NCBI GenBank assembly: GCA_963833955.1
Contig: CAWHZY010000013.1
Coordinates: 49,000-112,999 of the forward strand
Origin: Roseiarcus sp963833955
GTDB lineage: Bacteria > Pseudomonadota > Alphaproteobacteria > Rhizobiales > Beijerinckiaceae
Direction of reading: 5' to 3'
DNA: 64,000 bases
Positions 18,594 through 27,899 of the stretch are shown piece by piece. Both the position numbers and the translations under genes were made by a program. The notes under the pieces were generated by a model. It searched no databases. It saw only the letters and a program-made list of their open reading frames with translations, and had not been told where the DNA came from. Each line of letters starts with the position of its first letter. Within the stretch, counting starts at the first letter, position 1.

Positions 18594-19357
18594 CCGAGGA
18601 CACTTTGACGAAAGACATCGAGGTCGGCCGCGAGGGCGCGGTCCTGTCGGCCGCCTTCGCAAGGCCGCAGAAGAAGAACGCGATCACCGGCGCCATGTAC
18701 GAAGCGCTGATCGAAGCCTTCGATGAGGCCGAGCGCGATCCCGAGATCGGCGCGCTCGTGATGAGCGGCGAGGGCGGCGTGTTCACCGCCGGCAACGACA
18801 TCGGCGATTTTCTCGCCGTCGCCTTGCACGAGACGGGGGAATTTCCGGCGTGGCGGTTCGTCAGCAAGGTGGCCGCGTTCGAAAAGCCGTTGATCGCGGC
18901 GATCGATGGTCTCGCGATCGGCGTCGGGACCACCCTCTGCTTTCATTGCGATCTCGTCTACGCGACGCCCGAAGCCCGGTTCCAGATGCCGTTCGTCAAT
19001 CTCGGCCTCGTTCCCGAGGCCGGCTCCTCGCTTCTGGCGCCGCAGCGGTTCGGGCGCGCCAGGGCGGCGGAGCTCCTGCTGCTCGCCGAGCCCTTCGGCG
19101 CCGATCGGGCGCTCGAGCTCGGGCTCATCAACGCCATCCTGCCTCGGAGCGAACTGATGGCGCATGCGATGAGCAAGGCGGCCGCGCTCGCCGCCAAACC
19201 CCGCGCCGCCCTGCTCGCGACCCGCCGCCTCATGCGCGGCGATCCCGAGGCGCTGAAAGCCCAGATGGCCGCCGAAATGCACGCCTTCTCCGCCGCCCTG
19301 AAATCCCCCGAGGCGCATGCGGCGTTCCAGGCGTTTCTGGGCGCGGGAAGGAAGTAG
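18590..19357 (+). CDS. Enoyl-CoA hydratase/isomerase family protein
   Basis: 255 residues, crotonase fold. The oxyanion-hole segments are visible: SGEGGVFTAGNDIGDFL and the DGLAIGVGTTLCFHCDLVYAT region. The FQMPFVNLGLVPEAGSS segment carries the acidic residue position. It overlaps the acyl-CoA dehydrogenase stop (ATGA) and probably hydrates that enzyme's enoyl-CoA product. The residues do not distinguish hydratase from isomerase with certainty. Confidence 0.9.
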   Translation: MTEDTLTKDIEVGREGAVLSAAFARPQKKNAITGAMYEALIEAFDEAERDPEIGALVMSGEGGVFTAGNDIGDFLAVALHETGEFPAWRFVSKVAAFEKPLIAAIDGLAIGVGTTLCFHCDLVYATPEARFQMPFVNLGLVPEAGSSLLAPQRFGRARAAELLLLAEPFGADRALELGLINAILPRSELMAHAMSKAAALAAKPRAALLATRRLMRGDPEALKAQMAAEMHAFSAALKSPEAHAAFQAFLGAGRK

Positions 19358-19500
19358 CGACGGTCGACTTGCTCGCCCGCTTTCGACCCTAAGCGCAAGG
19401 TCGTGGCTGCTGACTCAATATCGCGAATCGACGTTAAGCGGTGACTTATTTTGGGGATATCAGCCGTTCGCCCAGCCAATGTCGCCGGCTCGGATGTCGT

Positions 19501-21361
19501 TCACTCCTCCGGCAGCCCCGCCTTGCGAACGCCTTCTATAGCCTTCGGCACGTTCGGCGAATGCGCGATAAACCATTTAACCGTGAGATTAGGATTGAGG
19601 CGACGGGCTTCCGCCAAGGCGGACTTCGCCTCGTCCATGTTTCCTTCGAGCGCATAAGCAGCGGCGAGCACGGCGTACGGTATAAATGGTCGATAGCCGG
19701 CTTCGATTGCCTTGCGGATTTCATCGATCGCGGCGTCGTTGTGACCCTGCTCGATTTCCACACCGCCCATCGCGAAATGCCAAAGGCCCGCTCTGGGATC
19801 GCGTGGACTCAGCCGCGTGGCTTGCCGCACATCGGATTTGGCTTGTTCGAAGCTGCCGAGCGCGGATTCGGCCATGCCTCGTTGCACATAGAGGCGGGCA
19901 GAATTTGGATCGACGGCGAGACCGGCGTCGTCGACATCGACCGCCTCTTTCGCGTGGTGCGACTGCATCAGGTAGCTGGCCTTCGCGTAATACGCCTCCA
20001 TTGTATCGCGGGCGAGGGCAAGAGCCCGATCGGCCTGCCCAATGACTTTCGCATTGTAATCGGTCTCCGGATTTCCCCATCCGTAATCAAAAATCGATCA
20101 TATAGGTATAAGCGTCGCCCGCCAGCGCGGCGGCATCGTTGGAGTCGATCGCGAGCGCCCGTTCAAACAACGCTCGCGCCGCGTCGTTGTTGTCCCTCAT
20201 CGGCGGATACACCTGCAGCAACGCCCTGCCGCGCATGATTAGATCGATGGCGTCGGGGCTTTGGGTGCGACCGCCCCTCTCGCCTTCCGCCCTGACGAGT
20301 TCGTTGCCCAGGCTATTGGCCAACCGCGCCACCACCTGATCCTGCAGCTTGAACAGGTCGGATGCGTCCTCCTCGAAACGGTCGGCCCACAAATGCGCGC
20401 CCGATTGCGTGTCGATGAGCTGCGCGTTGACGCGCAGGCGGGTTCCGTCGCGCTGCACCGAGCCTTCGAGCACGTAGCGCACATCGAGCTGCTTGCCAAT
20501 TTCCTTGGCGTCGAGGCCCTTCCCCTTGAAGGTGAAGGCTGTGTTGCGTGCGATGACGAAGCTGCCGCGGATCCGCGACAGGTCGGTGGTCAGATTCTCG
20601 GTGATCCCGTCGGCGAAATAGTCTTGCGCCGGATCGCCCGAGAGATTTGTGAACGGCAGCACGACGATGGAAAGATGCGCGGCTTGGGCGGGGCGGTTCG
20701 CGCCGAGGAAATACCAGGCGCCGCCGACCGCGATCAATATGACCAACCCCGCAAGCCCGAGCGCGAGCTGCGCGAGCGACGAACGCTTTTTCGGCTCGGG
20801 CGGTTTCGCCGGTTTCGAAGGTTTCGCTTGTGCGGGAACGCCCACTTGCAGCGAATAGACCCGGATCGACCGTTCGATGTTCTTGAGCTCAGTCTGGCCG
20901 AGATCCGTGACCGCCATATCGAGCCTGCCGCTCACCTGGCGATAGGCGTCCTCGGAAAGGCAGATCGCGCCGGGCCCGGCGATCCCTTCCAGTCGCGCAG
21001 CGATGTTGACGCCATCGCCCATGAGATCGCCATCGGCCTCCTCGACGACGTCGCCGAGGTGAATGCCGATGCGAAATTCTATGCGTTTGTCGAGCGCGAC
21101 GCCCGCGTTGCGCTCGACCATGGCGTGCTGCACTTCGAGCGCGCAGCGCACGGCGTCGACGACGCTGCGGAACTCGATGATCCAGCCATCGCCCGTGCGC
21201 TTGACGATGCGGCCGTGATGGGCGGCGATTGCCGGGTCGATGAGATCGCTGCGAAGGCCCCGAAGACGCGCGAGCGTGCGCTCCTCGTCAGCCCCGGCGA
21301 GCCGGCTATAACCGACGACGTCGGCAATCAGGATCGCGGCTAGCTTTCGGGTCTCGCCCAA
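19501..21361 (-). CDS. Adenylate/guanylate cyclase domain protein with TolB-like and TPR domains (frameshifted)
   Basis: About 619 residues when joined. Residues 1-170 are a class III nucleotide cyclase domain (LIADVVGYSRLAGADEERTL, KRTGDGWIIEF, GDVVEEADGDLMGDGVNIAARL). One transmembrane helix follows (LALGLAGLVILIAVGGAWYF). Next comes a TolB-N-like domain (IVVLPFTNLSGDPAQDYFAD), then TPR units carrying SARLYVQRGMAESALGSFEQ. The TPR part changes frame at an A5 run near 20091-20095, where removing one base joins IDFDYGWGNPETD. Such proteins are abundant in rhizobia; second-messenger output and signal are unknown. Confidence 0.87.
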
Positions 21362-21533
21362 TTCGCGCCCCTCCGCCGCTGGAAACTAGCACAAATAGCG
21401 GATGGCGTTCCGTTCGATGCCTGTCGTCGTCATTTGGCGGCAATCTCCGGCGGCTACACGTTCCTCTCGGAATAGATTCTTGGTAACCGTCAGTTCGCGC
21501 CTTTTCGGCGCGGAATCTGGTGAGGAGCCTTCC

Positions 21534-22982
21534 ATGCTATCCCGACGGGCGCTTCTTGCCGGCAGCGCTGCGGCCCTGGCCGCGCCCCCGATTCTCGCCC
21601 GAGCCCAAACCTCGACGGACAGCGCCGCAGCGGCGCCGACGATCCTGCGCCTCGAGCGGCGCGACATCGAGGTGAACGGCAGAACCGCGTCGGTCTACGC
21701 CATCCGGCAGCCAAACGGGACCTTTGGCGTCACGACCGAAGTCGGCAAGTCGTTTCGGGTTCGGGTCGAAAACGGCATCGGGGAACCGAGCCTGATCCAT
21801 TGGCACGGGCTGACGCCGCCGTGGCGGCAGGACGGCGTGCCGGGCATTTCCGGACCCCCGATTCCCGCGGGCGGCAGCGCCGACTACGACTTTCCTCTGC
21901 GCTTCGGCGGCACGTTCTGGATGCACTCGCATCAGGGGCTGCAGGAGCAGGGGCTGATGGCGGCGCCGCTCATCATCCACGACGAGCGCGACCGGCCGGA
22001 CGAGCAGGAGGTCGTGGTGATGCTGGCCGATTTCAGCTTCACGCCGGCGGAACAGATCTTCGAAAATCTGAAGAAATCCGAGGCGATGGCGGGCATGGCG
22101 AAACCGGCCGCGGCCATGGCTTCGACGTCGGGCATGAAGATGAGCATGCCGATGTCGGCAGGCCAATCGGGGCCCGACCTCAACGACGTCAAATATGACG
22201 CCTTCCTCGCCAATTTCCGCACGCTCGCCGACCCGGAGATCGTCAAGGTCGAGCCGGGCGGGCGGGTGCTGCTGCGCATCATCAACAGCTCGTCGATGAG
22301 CGCCTTTCACGTGCGGCTCGGCGCGCTCGACGGCGAACTGATCGGCGTTGACGGTTTTGAGGTCGAGCCGATCCGAGGTCGCAGCTTTCCGGCCGCGGTC
22401 GCCCAGCGGCTCGATATCCGCGTTTCGCTCCCGCCGGGGCCGGGCGCCTATCCGGTGCTCGCACAACTCGAAGGCGAGCGCAGCCAAACCGGAATTGTGC
22501 TTGTCTCAGGCGGCGCTCCGGTGGCCCGAATCCCTGACAAGGCGGAAACGCCGTCGCCAGCGCTGACGCTCGATCTCGAACGGACCTTGCGCGCCCGAAA
22601 GCCGTTTCCCGAGCGCAAGGCCGACCGCGTTCACATTCTGAACCTCACCGGCGAAATGGCCGGCTACGTCTGGTCGATCAACAACGTCGTCTGGAACAAG
22701 GACGTACCGCCCCTGCCGGTGGCCAAGGGCGAACGGGTCGAGCTTGTGTTCGTCAACCGGACGCCGATGCCCCATCCGATGCATCTGCACGGGCACGAGT
22801 TTCAGGTGGTGGAGATCGACGGCGAGCGCTTTCCGGGAGCCGTGCGCGACACGATCCTGGTCACGCCGGGACGCCGCGTGGTGGTGGCGTTCGACGCCTT
22901 AAATCCGGGATGGTGGGCGCTCCACTGCCACCTGCTCTATCACATGGATGCCGGCATGTTCACGACGATCAAGTACGTGTGA
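21534..22982 (+). CDS. Multicopper oxidase, Tat-exported, with Met-rich insert (CopA/CueO-like)
   Basis: 482 residues. The N-terminus is a twin-arginine signal (SRRALLAGSAAALAAPPILA). All four copper-binding motifs are present: HWHG, HSHQG, PHPMHLHGHEF and ALHCHLLYHMDAGM. A methionine-rich loop near residues 185-215 (MAGMAKPAAAMASTSGMKM and following) resembles those of copper-resistance oxidases. It most likely oxidises Cu(I) or phenolics in the periplasm. Start ATG 21534 follows a GAGGAG site. The neighbouring His-rich PadR regulator suggests a metal-response neighbourhood. Confidence 0.92.
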   Translation: MLSRRALLAGSAAALAAPPILARAQTSTDSAAAAPTILRLERRDIEVNGRTASVYAIRQPNGTFGVTTEVGKSFRVRVENGIGEPSLIHWHGLTPPWRQDGVPGISGPPIPAGGSADYDFPLRFGGTFWMHSHQGLQEQGLMAAPLIIHDERDRPDEQEVVVMLADFSFTPAEQIFENLKKSEAMAGMAKPAAAMASTSGMKMSMPMSAGQSGPDLNDVKYDAFLANFRTLADPEIVKVEPGGRVLLRIINSSSMSAFHVRLGALDGELIGVDGFEVEPIRGRSFPAAVAQRLDIRVSLPPGPGAYPVLAQLEGERSQTGIVLVSGGAPVARIPDKAETPSPALTLDLERTLRARKPFPERKADRVHILNLTGEMAGYVWSINNVVWNKDVPPLPVAKGERVELVFVNRTPMPHPMHLHGHEFQVVEIDGERFPGAVRDTILVTPGRRVVVAFDALNPGWWALHCHLLYHMDAGMFTTIKYV

Positions 22983-23003
22983 CGCCAGCATCGCCTCCGG
23001 CGT

Positions 23004-23136
23004 CCCCTCTCCTACGGGAGAGGGGTTGGGGTGAGGGTTCGCGCGCCAACCGCCGGGTGAGGGCTGAGGGAAGAGGGAAGAGGCGGCGTCCCCTCATCCG
23101 GTCCTTCGGACCCCCTTCTCCCTGAGGGAGAAGGGG
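23004..23136. repeat. Intergenic palindromic repeat element
   Basis: Three hairpins in a row between two convergent genes: a 9-bp stem CCCCTCTCC/GGAGAGGGG with loop TACG (23004-23025), a GGTCC-TTC-GGACC stem near 23100-23112, and an 11-bp stem CCCCTTCTCCC/GGGAGAAGGGG (23112-23136). The composition matches the dispersed GC-rich palindromes found between genes in many alphaproteobacteria. It may end transcription from both sides. Confidence 0.6.
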
Positions 23137-23148
23137 TGCAGCGGCGCG

Positions 23149-23487
23149 TTAGCCGCGGGTCATCCTTGTTACGCGCCCCGCCGCGGCGAACCAGTTCGGC
23201 CGGCGCCGCTCGAGCCAATCGAGCGCCCGATCGCGAAAGCGGCGCAACGGCGGCGTGTCGTCGGCCAAAAGCATGAAGCCCAGCGGCAGCATCCAGAGGC
23301 CGAAAACCGGCAGGATGGCGAGGCATCCGCCGATGATCAGCAATATGCCGGCCGGGATGCGCGCCCAGCGCGAGGCGGGCTTCCGGAGCCATCGGGTGAT
23401 CGCCTGCATCCGGCTCGGCAGGCGGCGAAGGAGCCTTCTCAGCCGCCGCTCAGGGTCGGGGTAAGCGATGTCATCGGAAGAGGTCAT
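23149..23487 (-). CDS. Small membrane protein, alphaproteobacterial type
   Basis: 112 residues from ATG 23487 (a TTG five codons upstream is possible). It has an Arg-rich N-terminus and two adjacent hydrophobic stretches (IPAGILLIIGGCLAILPVFG and WMLPLGFMLLA), then a basic tail RRFRDRALDWLERRRPNWF. Similar short proteins occur widely in alphaproteobacteria without known function. It is 89 bases beyond the PadR gene on the same strand and may be in its transcript. Confidence 0.72.
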   Translation of the reverse strand: MTSSDDIAYPDPERRLRRLLRRLPSRMQAITRWLRKPASRWARIPAGILLIIGGCLAILPVFGLWMLPLGFMLLADDTPPLRRFRDRALDWLERRRPNWFAAAGRVTRMTRG

Positions 23488-23576
23488 GGATTGCGGGCTC
23501 AAGCGCGCGAGATAGGCAGCCCCGCTGTGGCCCGCAATCCGTAGTTTTCCCTATGCCGCGACCAGCCGAGCGCGCT

Positions 23577-24155
23577 TCAGGCGCGCTCGATCGCCTTGGC
23601 TGCCGCGTCGAGGGCGTCGACGATGGCCTGGATCTGCTCAGGGCTGGCGTCGCGGCCGCGCAGGCGCAGCTGAAGCGCGGAGCGCAGATTGAGCATCGCC
23701 CGCTTGACCGAAACGAAGCCGGCGCCCCGGTTGTCGTCGCGATCGCCGAAACGTTCGAAGATGGCGTCGATCTGGGCTTTGTTGTCGGCGAGCACTTTCT
23801 CGCCCTCAGGCGTCAGCCCGTAGAGCTTGCGCCCCTGCGGGTCCTGGCTGGCCTGGGCGTAGCCCATCTCTTCGAGCATGGTCAGCGTCGGATAGACGAC
23901 GCCCGGGCTTGGCGAATAGTCGCCCCCGACCCGCTCGCCGAGCTCCTTGATGACCTCGTAGCCGTAGCGGGGCTTCTCGGCGATGAGCGCGAGAATCACG
24001 AATTTGAGCTCGCCGCCGTCGAACATGCGGCCTTCCCGGCCGCCTGCGGCGCCGCCGCGGGAGCGCCAGCCGCGAAACGGCCCGCGTCCGAAGCCATGGT
24101 GGCCGGGGCCGCCGTGGCTGTGGTGAACATGTTCGTCAAAATGACGATGGAACAT
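23577..24155 (-). CDS. PadR-family regulator with His-rich N-terminus (YqjI-like)
   Basis: 192 residues. The first 40 are rich in His and Gly (HRHFDEHVHHSHGGPGHHGF), as in the nickel/iron-responsive E. coli YqjI. The PadR winged helix domain follows (ELKFVILALIAEKPRYGYEV, SPGVVYPTLTMLEEMGY, GRKLYGLTPEGEKVL), then a C-terminal dimerisation helix. A CAGGAGAC ribosome site sits 7 bases before ATG 24155. Two palindromes in its own promoter indicate autorepression, and metal binding by the His tail is a reasonable inference. Confidence 0.88.
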   Translation of the reverse strand: MFHRHFDEHVHHSHGGPGHHGFGRGPFRGWRSRGGAAGGREGRMFDGGELKFVILALIAEKPRYGYEVIKELGERVGGDYSPSPGVVYPTLTMLEEMGYAQASQDPQGRKLYGLTPEGEKVLADNKAQIDAIFERFGDRDDNRGAGFVSVKRAMLNLRSALQLRLRGRDASPEQIQAIVDALDAAAKAIERA

Positions 24156-24178
24156 TGTTTAGTCTCCTGTTGCTATAA

Positions 24179-24215
24179 GACATATCACGATATGTCGCAG
24201 ACAAAGATATATCTT
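24179..24215. promoter_or_regulatory. Putative PadR operator pair
   Basis: Two perfect inverted repeats just upstream of the PadR gene: GACATATC-AC-GATATGTC (24179-24196) and AAGATATATCTT (24204-24215). AT-rich dyads with ATAT cores are the usual target of PadR/YqjI proteins. They stand out from the GC-rich background and lie 24-60 bases from the PadR start codon, where a repressor would block transcription. Confidence 0.7.
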
Positions 24216-24375
24216 ATTGTCGGGCGCGCAAGGGGGTGGTGAAGAAAAATTATGGTGACGTTCTGGTTGGGTGGGGAAGGAAACTATGGTTCTGAGGCGG
24301 CATGCCCTCAATGCGCGGGCTTTGCTTCACGCGGTAAGTTTTGTACCGTAAGCGGACGAGCAAGCGGAGGTAGCC

Positions 24376-25494
24376 ATGGGCGGTCCTCAGGCGAAGCGCT
24401 TTTTCAACACTTGCTCATGCTGCAACACGATACCGGCTGTCTCGGCCGGCGTCGACAGGCGCAACGTTCTCTCCGGGATGATTGCGGCCGGAGTTTCCGC
24501 GCAACTCATCACCCATGCCATGCCCGCACTTGCGCAGCCTGCCGCGGCGCCAAGGCTAGCTCTCATCGACGTTCATCATCACATCGTGCCGCCGTTTTAC
24601 CTCGCGGAAAACCGGGAGCGTCTCGCTGGTCCGAGAAAACAAATCAATCCCGCATGGACTGATTGGGAGCCGAGGAAGGCCCTCGACGCGATGGATGAAC
24701 GCGGTGTCGCCACCGCCGTCCTGTCGCTGTCGATGCCGGGCGTCTGGTTTGGCGATGCCGAGGCCGCGCGCAGCACCGCCCGACGATGCAACGAATACGC
24801 TGCGGAACTCGCGAAGAGCAATCCGCGCCGCTTCGGTCAATTCGCCGTAATCCCGCTGCCGGATTCTGATGGCAGCCTGCGCGAGATCGAATATGCGCTC
24901 GATGTGCTCAAGGCTGACGGAATTGCCCTGCTAACGAGCTATGGCGACAAATGGCTCGGTGATTCGGCCTATTCGCCTGTCTTCGAAGAGCTGAACCGAC
25001 GCAAATGCGTCGTGTTCGTGCATCCGACCGTCCCGGGCTGTTGCCAAACGCTGCTTCCGGCCGTCACCCCGTTGATCGCGGAAGTGCCTCAGGATACGAC
25101 GAGGGCGATCGCCAACCTCCTGTTCACCGGCTCGTTCTCGCGCTTCAAGGACGTCCGATTTATCTTCACCCACGCCGGCGGAACCATGCCTATGGTGGCC
25201 GGCCGCATGCAGCAATATGGTCCCAAGAGCTTTACCCAAAAAGGGCCTCACGCGATCGAAGATGAACTGAAGCGGCTATATTATGATATTGCCGGGACCG
25301 CTTTTGCTCCCGCCATCGCGGCGCTAACTGCTCTTGTTCCGACGACCCAAATCCTGTTCGGTAGCGATAATCCTTATGTGCCGCTCGGCGTAACGGCTGA
25401 CGGTTTTGAGCAACTCGGCCTGTCTTCCGCCGATCTGCAGGCGATCGGCCGCGAAAATGCTTTGGCGCTCCTCCCAAACCTGGCTCGCTCTTAA
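24376..25494 (+). CDS. Tat-exported metal-dependent amidohydrolase (ACMSD-like amidohydrolase 2 family)
   Basis: 372 residues. It has an unusually long N-terminus with a twin-arginine signal (DRRNVLSGMIAAGVSAQLIT, cleavage near ALAQ), then a TIM-barrel amidohydrolase domain starting LALIDVHHHIVPPF (metal His-x-His). It continues with FVHPT, FIFTHAGGTMPM and LFGSDNPYVP (metal Asp), the pattern of the aminocarboxymuconate-semialdehyde decarboxylase group. GGAGG lies 5 bases before ATG 24376. The substrate is unknown; a periplasmic hydrolase or decarboxylase is likely. Confidence 0.85.
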   Translation: MGGPQAKRFFNTCSCCNTIPAVSAGVDRRNVLSGMIAAGVSAQLITHAMPALAQPAAAPRLALIDVHHHIVPPFYLAENRERLAGPRKQINPAWTDWEPRKALDAMDERGVATAVLSLSMPGVWFGDAEAARSTARRCNEYAAELAKSNPRRFGQFAVIPLPDSDGSLREIEYALDVLKADGIALLTSYGDKWLGDSAYSPVFEELNRRKCVVFVHPTVPGCCQTLLPAVTPLIAEVPQDTTRAIANLLFTGSFSRFKDVRFIFTHAGGTMPMVAGRMQQYGPKSFTQKGPHAIEDELKRLYYDIAGTAFAPAIAALTALVPTTQILFGSDNPYVPLGVTADGFEQLGLSSADLQAIGRENALALLPNLARS

Positions 25495-25679
25495 AGGTTG
25501 CCGCGCGAGTTGGAGCTTCGAGTCTGCCTTGGCGCCACTAGGCCGCCGCGATGTCGGCCACATCGAAGCCCTCGACTTCGCTCACCCTTTGCGATAAGAG
25601 CCGCGCCTCAACTCAAAACAGCGCGCCGAAGCGCTTCGCCTGGGGCTTAAGTCCCGGCGTCACGGCAGGAGTTTTACCA

Positions 25680-26084
25680 GTGAACGTCATTCAAACGATC
25701 GAGGCCGAGCATGCGGCCCAATTGCCTGGCGCGAAAATGCCGGTGTTTCAGCCCGGCGACACGGTTATCGTCAATGTGAAGGTCGCGGAAGGCGAGCGCA
25801 CGCGCGTTCAGGCCTATGAGGGCGTGTGCATCGCGCGCAGCGGCCACGGCCTCAACGAGAGCTTCACGGTGCGCAAGATCTCCTACGGCGAGGGCGTCGA
25901 GCGCGTCTTTCCCGTCTATTCGCCGATGATCGATTCGGTCAAAGTCGTGCGGCGCGGCAAGGTTCGGCGCGCGAAACTCTATTATCTGCGCGATCGCCGC
26001 GGCAAGTCGGCCCGCATCGCCGAGCGGGTGGAGACCCCGAGCGCAAAGGCGGCCGCCGCGGCCAAGGCGTCCGCTAAGGAATAA
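25680..26084 (+). CDS. rplS: 50S ribosomal protein L19
   Basis: 134 residues; ribosomal protein at the 30S-50S interface. The sequence shows FQPGDTVIVNVKVAEGERTR, VQAYEGVCIARSGHGLNESF, SYGEGVERVFPVYSP and KLYYLRDRRGKSARI, all diagnostic for L19, with the alphaproteobacterial Ala/Lys-rich tail. The start is GTG 25680, fixed by an AGGAG site 9 bases upstream and by the conserved N-terminus. The frame is open before it but does not look like protein. The usual partner trmD is not next to it here. Confidence 0.96.
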   Translation: MNVIQTIEAEHAAQLPGAKMPVFQPGDTVIVNVKVAEGERTRVQAYEGVCIARSGHGLNESFTVRKISYGEGVERVFPVYSPMIDSVKVVRRGKVRRAKLYYLRDRRGKSARIAERVETPSAKAAAAAKASAKE

Positions 26085-26166
26085 AGCGGGACCCGGGCGA
26101 GGAGCGAGGATTTCGCCCTGTCACGCCGGCCTCTCCCAACAGCGATCAAATGCGGTTCATGATGAG

Positions 26167-26196
26167 AAAGGCGCGCTTTCCGGCGCGCCTTTTCTG
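26167..26196 (+). terminator. Rho-independent terminator after rplS
   Basis: A 10-bp perfect stem AAAGGCGCGC / GCGCGCCTTT (26167-26176 and 26183-26192) with a 6-base loop, followed by further T residues. It lies 83 bases after the rplS stop and before the convergent monooxygenase gene, and could serve both. Confidence 0.8.
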
Positions 26197-26222
26197 TTGG
26201 CGCGTCGCCCCTGTGTGGCTGC

Positions 26223-27725
26223 TCACCCGTAAACAAGCGTCCCGTCGCTGAGGTCGGCCGCGGCCAAGGTTTCCTTGTCGACCTCGTAGTCGTGCGAGTG
26301 TCGCCATTCCGGCTTGTTTCCCTGTTTCGGCAGCAAATGGCCGCCGCGCATGACATAGCCGGGATTGAAGTTCTCCGGATCGATCCACGGTGACAAAGGC
26401 ATCCCGCTGTCTTCGGCGCGGAGGCTCGGGACCACCTTGCTCAAGCCTTTGCCCTTCATGTGGTTGAGAAGCCGGCAGACGAAATCGCCGACCAGGTCGA
26501 CCCGCAACGTCCAGCTCGAGCGAAAATAGCCGAACACCCACGCCATGTTCGGCACCCCGACGAACATCGTTCCGCGGTAGGTGACCGTGTCTGAAAAACA
26601 AAGCGGCTCACCGTCGATGACGAAATCGATGTCGCCCAGCACGTTGAGATTGAAACCCGTCGCGGTGACGACGATGTCGGCTTCGATGAGCTTGCCGGAC
26701 TTTGTCAGGATGCCTGAATTTGTGAACCCTTCGATCTCATCCGTGACCACCGAGGCTTTTCCCGAGCGGATTTCCTGGAAAAGATCGCCGTCCGGAATGA
26801 ATGCGACGCGCTGCCGCCAGGGCCGGTACTTTGGCGAGAAGTGGGTCTCCACGTCGTAATCCTCGCCGAGATATGCGCGGACCGCTGAAAGCAGCTCCTT
26901 CTTGACCACTTCCGGTTCGCTGAAACAGCGGCGCGTGAAAGCAGCCTGATCGAACAGGACCTTCCTGCGGATGATTTCGTGGATCCACGCCTCGTTGACG
27001 TCGAGCTCCCGCAGCGTGTCAGCGAGCGCGTTGGCGTTGCGCCCGGTAATGTAATAGGTCGGCGAGCGCTGCAGCATGGTGACGTGGCTGCAGCGCTTGG
27101 CGATGGCCGGAATGAGCGTCGCCGCGGTCGCGCCGGAGCCAATGACAACGACCTTCTTGCCTGCGCAATCCAAATCTTCCGGCCACGACTGCGCGTGAAC
27201 GATCCGCCCCGCGAAAGTCTCCATGCCCTCCCACTCGGGCGTGTAGCCTTTCTCATGCCGGTAGTATCCCTGGCACATCCAGAGAAAATTCGCGGTGAAG
27301 CGAACGGCCGCGCCGTCGATTCCGCGGCTTGCCTCCAGCGTCCAGAGATTGTCGGCGCTCGACCAGCGCGCGCGCCCAATCCTGTGCCTGTAGCGAATGT
27401 GAGAATCGAGGCCGTTTTCGTCGATGACTTCGCCGAGATAGGCGAGAATCTCCTCGGCGGTCGCAATCGGTTTGCCGAGCCATGGCTTGAAGCGATAGCC
27501 GAAGGTGTAGAGATCGCTGTCCGATCGGATTCCGGGATAGCGGTGAGTGATCCAGGTGCCGCCGAAGCTGTCCTGCGCTTCGAGGATCACGAAGCTCATG
27601 CCCGGGCATTGGGCCTTGAGGTGATAGGCGGCGCCGATGCCTGAGATTCCGGCGCCGACAATCGCGACGTCGAAATGCTGAGACGCCTCGGATTTGGAGT
27701 CGGCCGCCGGCGCGGTCTGCGTCAT
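26223..27725 (-). CDS. Flavin-containing monooxygenase, Baeyer-Villiger type
   Basis: 500 residues. The N-terminal FAD Rossmann motif VAIVGAGISGIGAAYHL (residues about 20-36) is followed by FVILEAQDSFGGTWITHRYP. The second nucleotide site, VVVIGSGATAATLIPAIA, binds NADPH. The FxGxxxHxxxWP-type fingerprint is visible as FAGRIVHAQSWP, which separates this class from plain reductases. It oxygenates ketones, amines or sulfides; the substrate is unknown. Start ATG 27725 begins MTQTAPAADSK, ahead of the FAD motif. Confidence 0.9.
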   Translation of the reverse strand: MTQTAPAADSKSEASQHFDVAIVGAGISGIGAAYHLKAQCPGMSFVILEAQDSFGGTWITHRYPGIRSDSDLYTFGYRFKPWLGKPIATAEEILAYLGEVIDENGLDSHIRYRHRIGRARWSSADNLWTLEASRGIDGAAVRFTANFLWMCQGYYRHEKGYTPEWEGMETFAGRIVHAQSWPEDLDCAGKKVVVIGSGATAATLIPAIAKRCSHVTMLQRSPTYYITGRNANALADTLRELDVNEAWIHEIIRRKVLFDQAAFTRRCFSEPEVVKKELLSAVRAYLGEDYDVETHFSPKYRPWRQRVAFIPDGDLFQEIRSGKASVVTDEIEGFTNSGILTKSGKLIEADIVVTATGFNLNVLGDIDFVIDGEPLCFSDTVTYRGTMFVGVPNMAWVFGYFRSSWTLRVDLVGDFVCRLLNHMKGKGLSKVVPSLRAEDSGMPLSPWIDPENFNPGYVMRGGHLLPKQGNKPEWRHSHDYEVDKETLAAADLSDGTLVYG

Positions 27726-27899
27726 CGTTTCGTCCCCGCTGCGGTTGAGGGCGCCACGGCCTTTTATCCGCCGGATGTTTCCGGAGAATAAGGGATCACG
27801 TTTGACGGTTGGTGGCAACCCAGGCCGTCAGTCGGCTTGGCGCGACAATTGGCAACCTCGCTTGCCGCCACGGCCAAGCGCGCGTGCTAAACCCGAGGC

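Noticed and set aside
16632..18662. Long upstream extension of the Sua5 frame across the acyl-CoA dehydrogenase gene
   Set aside because: The extension is antisense to a clear dehydrogenase. The Sua5 domain starts at 16631.
24252..24662. A 136-codon plus-strand frame overlapping the start of the Tat amidohydrolase
   Set aside because: It overlaps the supported gene in another frame, and no motif is visible.
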